A DNA stretch of 63,950 nucleotides from Bacteroidota bacterium (GTDB lineage Bacteria > Bacteroidota > Bacteroidia > Bacteroidales > Paludibacteraceae), in the NCBI GenBank assembly GCA_030706455.1, contig JAUZOL010000003.1:1-63950 (forward strand). Direction: 5' to 3'. The notes below the pieces were generated by a model, which was given only the letters and a program-made list of their open reading frames with translations, searched no databases and was not told the origin of the DNA. Both the position numbers and the translations under genes were made by a program. Shown here one piece after another: positions 61,198 to 63,950 of this stretch (position 1 is its first letter; each line of letters starts with the position of its first letter).

Positions 61198-61665
61198 TTA
61201 CAGAATTTTTACCTCGTCGCCGCTCATAACTCTTTCGCAGTATTGACAACGGAGAGTCAGTGTGTGGTTATCTTCCACATGAAAACGAGTCATCATCGGC
61301 TCATGGTTGGTGATGCAATTAGGATTGCCACATTTTACGATGTCTTCAAGAACAGACGGTAGCTTTAATGTCTTTTTTTCAACTACCACATAGTCGCGAA
61401 TGACGTTCAGTTTGGCATTAGGGGCAATCAGTGCAATTTTATTGATGTCTTTGTCGGAAAAGAATTTGTCAGACACCTTAATGATGCCTTTTGTGCCCAA
61501 TTCCTGACTTTCAAGATTATTACCAACCGTAATCTGATTTGATAATTCCTCTATGTGCAGGATCGATGCAACCTTGAATAGTTTGTCGGAGGGAATACGG
61601 TCGATCACTGTGCCGTCTTTGATGGCGGCAACAATTTTCACCTGCTTGTTTTCTGTTTTGCTCAT
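61198..61665 (-). CDS. pyrI: Aspartate carbamoyltransferase regulatory subunit
   Basis: 155 residues. Nucleotide-binding domain (IKDGTVIDRIPSDKLFKVA) and the C-terminal zinc domain: CGNPNC and CQYCERVM supply the four Cys that hold zinc and contact PyrB. It binds ATP or CTP and tunes PyrB in pyrimidine synthesis. Separated from pyrB by an unrelated secreted-protein gene. Confidence 0.95.
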   Translation of the reverse strand: MSKTENKQVKIVAAIKDGTVIDRIPSDKLFKVASILHIEELSNQITVGNNLESQELGTKGIIKVSDKFFSDKDINKIALIAPNAKLNVIRDYVVVEKKTLKLPSVLEDIVKCGNPNCITNHEPMMTRFHVEDNHTLTLRCQYCERVMSGDEVKIL

Positions 61666-61673
61666 TATTTTGT

Positions 61674-62288
61674 TTATTGAAGAATCATACCGAGTGTGAA
61701 TGTGATAGAGTGGCGGTTGAGTGAGAACTGTCCACTTTGATAGTTTTCTGAGAGAAGATCATTCCACGGAGTGATGTGTTTAAACTCATATCCTACAGAT
61801 GCTGTGAAGCATTGTTTGCCAGAGAAAAATTTGTAACCGACACCTAGTGTTGTCCATGATCCCGGAGTAAAAGCTTTCCACCATTGAAGACATACCCCAA
61901 CTTTGGCAAAGGCAAACGGAGTGTTTTTAGCATCATGCAGATAACCTCTGAAGTCAAGGTAGGTAGGTAGCGAGGTAGATTTTGGTCCGCCATATTGCAT
62001 TAAACCAACGCCAATACCGGCAGAGTACAATGGTGTGAAGTGATAACCAAAGTTCATAAACGCACTGTACGACATGGGTGTATAGTTGTCGTAAGTGGTT
62101 TTATTCGCACCCGGAATTAATACCGTTGGGTTATTTGTGTCCAAAAAACCGTATCCAATCCGTATTTCCGGAATGAAATAGAGGTCTTCGTTTTTATTCG
62201 GATCACGATCCTGACGGTTTTGGGTTTGAGCCTGCACAGACACTATTGATAAAATAAAAACTGCAAGTAACAGAATTCTGGATTTCAT
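61674..62288 (-). CDS. Exported beta-barrel-like protein of unknown function
   Basis: 204 residues. Sec signal ILLLAVFILSIVSVQAQ, then alternating aromatic/Gly strands: IRIGYGFLDTNN, SYSAFMNFGYHF, SAGIGVGLMQYGG, VGVCLQWWKAF, TLGVGYKFFSG, VGYEFKHITPW and a final ITFTLGMILQ. It looks like an 8-stranded outer-membrane barrel. It lies 8 bases before pyrI and 40 bases after pyrB, in the same direction, an unexpected guest between two enzyme subunits. Confidence 0.75.
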   Translation of the reverse strand: MKSRILLLAVFILSIVSVQAQTQNRQDRDPNKNEDLYFIPEIRIGYGFLDTNNPTVLIPGANKTTYDNYTPMSYSAFMNFGYHFTPLYSAGIGVGLMQYGGPKSTSLPTYLDFRGYLHDAKNTPFAFAKVGVCLQWWKAFTPGSWTTLGVGYKFFSGKQCFTASVGYEFKHITPWNDLLSENYQSGQFSLNRHSITFTLGMILQ

Positions 62289-62328
62289 TTGTTATGGTTT
62301 TGTTGGGTTAAAAGCTTAATTGTTAAGT

Positions 62329-63234
62329 TTATAATAATCCGAGAGAACAGGAAATAACAGCCTGGCGAACGTAAAGCCCATTCTGAGCCTGATCAAAATA
62401 GTATGCTTTTTCGCTGTCGTCCACATCATAGTCAATTTCGGTCACACGAGGTAGTGGGTGGAGAATTCGCAAGTTGTCGCGGGTATTCTCGAGCATCTTG
62501 CTTTTCAAGGTGTATACGTTTTTCACCTTTTCGTATTCCATTAGGTCGGTAAAGCGTTCCCGTTGTACACGGGTCATATACAAAATGTCGGCTTCGTTGA
62601 TGTTTTCGTTCAATTCCTTATGTTCGAAATACGGGATGTTTTGTTCATCGCAAAACTGTTTGTATTCATTCGGCATTTTCAGTTCATCGGGAGCAATGAA
62701 ATGGAAAGTCGGCTTAAAATGAGCCATCGCCATAAGCAGCGAGTGTACCGTTCGTCCATATTTCAGGTCACCTACCATGTATATATTCAGGTCGGAGAGA
62801 CGTCCCTGCGTTTTGCGGATTGAATACAGATCCAACAAAGTTTGTGTCGGGTGTTGGTTAGAACCATCTCCGGCGTTGATTACCGGAACTTTAGCTACTT
62901 CCGAAGCGTAACGTGCGGCTCCTTCGAGCGGATGGCGCATCACAATAAGATCGGCGTAGTTACTCACCATCTTGATGGTATCTTTCAGTGTTTCTCCTTT
63001 TGAAGAACTGGAAGTAGAAGCATCTGAAAATCCGATAATACGTCCGCCCAGGCGGTTTACGGCAGTTTCAAAACTCAGGCGAGTCCGCGTCGAGGGCTCA
63101 AAAAAAAGGGTGGCTACCACTTTGCCATCCAAAATGTGTTGGTTGGGATTTTTTTCAAATTCCGCCGCATAGTCCAAAATCCGAAGCATCTCTTCTTTGG
63201 AGTAATCGGTAATGGATACTAAACTTTTTTGCAT
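62329..63234 (-). CDS. pyrB: Aspartate carbamoyltransferase catalytic subunit
   Basis: 301 residues from the ATG at 63234 ([15 protein letters not shown]). The upstream frame to 63324 is part of the leader and would begin only about ten bases after the likely transcription start. Carbamoyl-phosphate loop [13 protein letters not shown], then [15 protein letters not shown] and LHPLPRV. Catalyses the first committed step of pyrimidine synthesis. A -7 element is at 63342-63349. Confidence 0.95.
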   Translation of the reverse strand: MQKSLVSITDYSKEEMLRILDYAAEFEKNPNQHILDGKVVATLFFEPSTRTRLSFETAVNRLGGRIIGFSDASTSSSSKGETLKDTIKMVSNYADLIVMRHPLEGAARYASEVAKVPVINAGDGSNQHPTQTLLDLYSIRKTQGRLSDLNIYMVGDLKYGRTVHSLLMAMAHFKPTFHFIAPDELKMPNEYKQFCDEQNIPYFEHKELNENINEADILYMTRVQRERFTDLMEYEKVKNVYTLKSKMLENTRDNLRILHPLPRVTEIDYDVDDSEKAYYFDQAQNGLYVRQAVISCSLGLL

Positions 63235-63341
63235 AGATAGGAGTTGTATCGAAATGGCTGGTTGAGTAATGGGTTTGCTTAAAGGGTGTTTGGTGTTTGT
63301 CAGACAATTAAGCAAAAAACTCATTAAACTCGTTAGTTGGG

Positions 63342-63349
63342 CAAATTTA
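63342..63349 (-). promoter_or_regulatory. -7 element of pyrB
   Basis: Minus strand TAAATTTG fits TAnnTTTG; leader of about 100 bases. No clear -33. Confidence 0.5.
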
Positions 63350-63500
63350 CTTCTTTTTTTTAAAAGGCTCTATAAGAGGATGAGAATGTCGCTTTTTTTT
63401 GTTTTTTTTGCAGCGGAATAGAGAAGACTACGACAAACGGGGAAACTTCTCTTATTGATAACAAAAATGATTATCCGCAAAGCGGCCTGCACAGATTCTA

Positions 63501-63648
63501 TTAATTCCGTCCTTTAGGGCGGAGAAAAGGGGAATGCGTATGCAGGGCTTTAGCCATGACTACTCCAATTATCAGAAAACACCACATTCAGGGCTAAAGC
63601 CCAGTTGGTCATTGGCTTTTTAATCTCCGCCCTAAAGGACGGAGTTAT
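63501..63648. repeat. Composite REP-like palindrome, copy 2
   Basis: Same plan as 6812-6960: TTCCGTCCTTTAGGGCGGAG (63505-63524), GGGCTTTAGCC (63545-63555), GGGCTAAAGCCC (63591-63602), CTCCGCCCTAAAGGACGGAG (63625-63644). Here outer arms are more nearly complementary to each other. It lies between divergent pyrB and aroK. Confidence 0.8.
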
Positions 63649-63717
63649 GCCAATTCGGATGTAGGACTTTAACAGGTCATGTTGCGGACAATCATTATAA
63701 CTAATTATTCATTGATA

Positions 63718-63950
63718 ATGCATCCGATTTTTCTTGTAGGATATATGGGTAGCGGTAAGTCAACTGTCGGGAAAATGCTTTCTGCACGACTGGGCTTACA
63801 GCTTATTGATCTCGATACGTTTATTGAAAGCCGTTTTCATAAAACCATTGCACAGCTTTTTGAAGAGAGAGGTGAAAGCGGATTTCGCGATCTTGAACAT
63901 GCGATGTTGCAGGAAGTGTGTGGATTTGAAGATACGGTGATAGCAACAGG
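63718..63950 (+). CDS. aroK: Shikimate kinase, 5' part (cut by window end)
   Basis: The first 77 residues are in the window. MHPIFLVGYMGSGKSTVGK is the P-loop, followed by LIDLDTFIESRF and FRDLEHAMLQEV, which match the shikimate-binding part. ATP-dependent 3-phosphorylation of shikimate in aromatic amino-acid synthesis. Divergent from pyrB; REP-like element upstream. The start ATG at 63718 is preceded by no Shine-Dalgarno sequence. Confidence 0.92.
   Translation, partial: MHPIFLVGYMGSGKSTVGKMLSARLGLQLIDLDTFIESRFHKTIAQLFEERGESGFRDLEHAMLQEVCGFEDTVIAT

Noticed and set aside
1-63950. CRISPR array, tRNA or rRNA genes
   Set aside because: No regularly spaced identical repeats, no cloverleaf or rRNA core sequences were recognised.

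Overview
The window looks like chromosomal DNA of a Bacteroidota bacterium, most likely order Bacteroidales. The reasons are the -7 promoter motif TAnnTTTG found in front of many genes, the general lack of Shine-Dalgarno sequences, a TonB receptor with an N-terminal carboxypeptidase-regulatory-like domain, the DUF4271-hemD pair, a sigma-54 activator of the Bacteroidetes type, and pyrB/pyrI followed by a flavin reductase. Base composition is moderate, but clearly AT-richer in part of the glycan cluster (about 31.2-34.7 kb). No rRNA, tRNA or CRISPR array was seen.

Layout. 0-3.7 kb is accessory DNA: a leucine-rich-repeat lipoprotein, an ORF6N (phage antirepressor-like) protein and an unknown lipoprotein. 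It carries two copies of a ~170 bp repeat made of consecutive hairpins and a ~190 bp inverted-repeat (MITE-like) element. 4.0-6.6 kb is a persulfide/CoA-disulfide operon: a small rhodanese plus a CoA-disulfide reductase fused to three rhodanese domains. 7.1-9.5 kb is a TonB-dependent receptor. 9.7-15.2 kb is housekeeping: lptB, a RelA/SpoT homologue, phoH and glyA.

15.4-39.1 kb is one long minus-strand surface-polysaccharide cluster. Transcription runs right to left: ABC permease (wzm), methyltransferase, ABC ATPase (wzt), then an IS3-family element, then a dense run of glycosyltransferases, two FkbM methyltransferases, an asparagine-synthase homologue, the amino-sugar pair FdtA/FdtB, and an acyltransferase. 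Many genes overlap by 4 bases, as expected of co-translated units. The cluster probably makes and exports an O-antigen- or capsule-like glycan carrying a 3-amino-3,6-dideoxyhexose.

39.3-63.9 kb returns to core genes: an ABC-F ATPase, a FemAB-like protein, fabG, an isopropylmalate/citramalate synthase homologue, mntP, mazG, a methyltransferase, hemD, DUF4271, a LOG-family protein, a sigma-54 activator split by an in-frame stop, a TldD/TldE pair, queA, a thioredoxin, dnaN, prfA, a GT-C membrane protein, a flavin reductase, pyrI, a beta-barrel protein, pyrB, and the start of a shikimate kinase. 

The points most worth checking are the in-frame TAA that separates the AAA+ core of the sigma-54 activator from its Fis-type HTH, repeat-derived in-frame insertions inside a glycosyltransferase, the tandem-hairpin repeats around the LRR/ORF6N module, composite REP-like palindromes near both ends, a Tat signal on TldD but not on its TldE partner, and several unfamiliar glycosyltransferase-like families.
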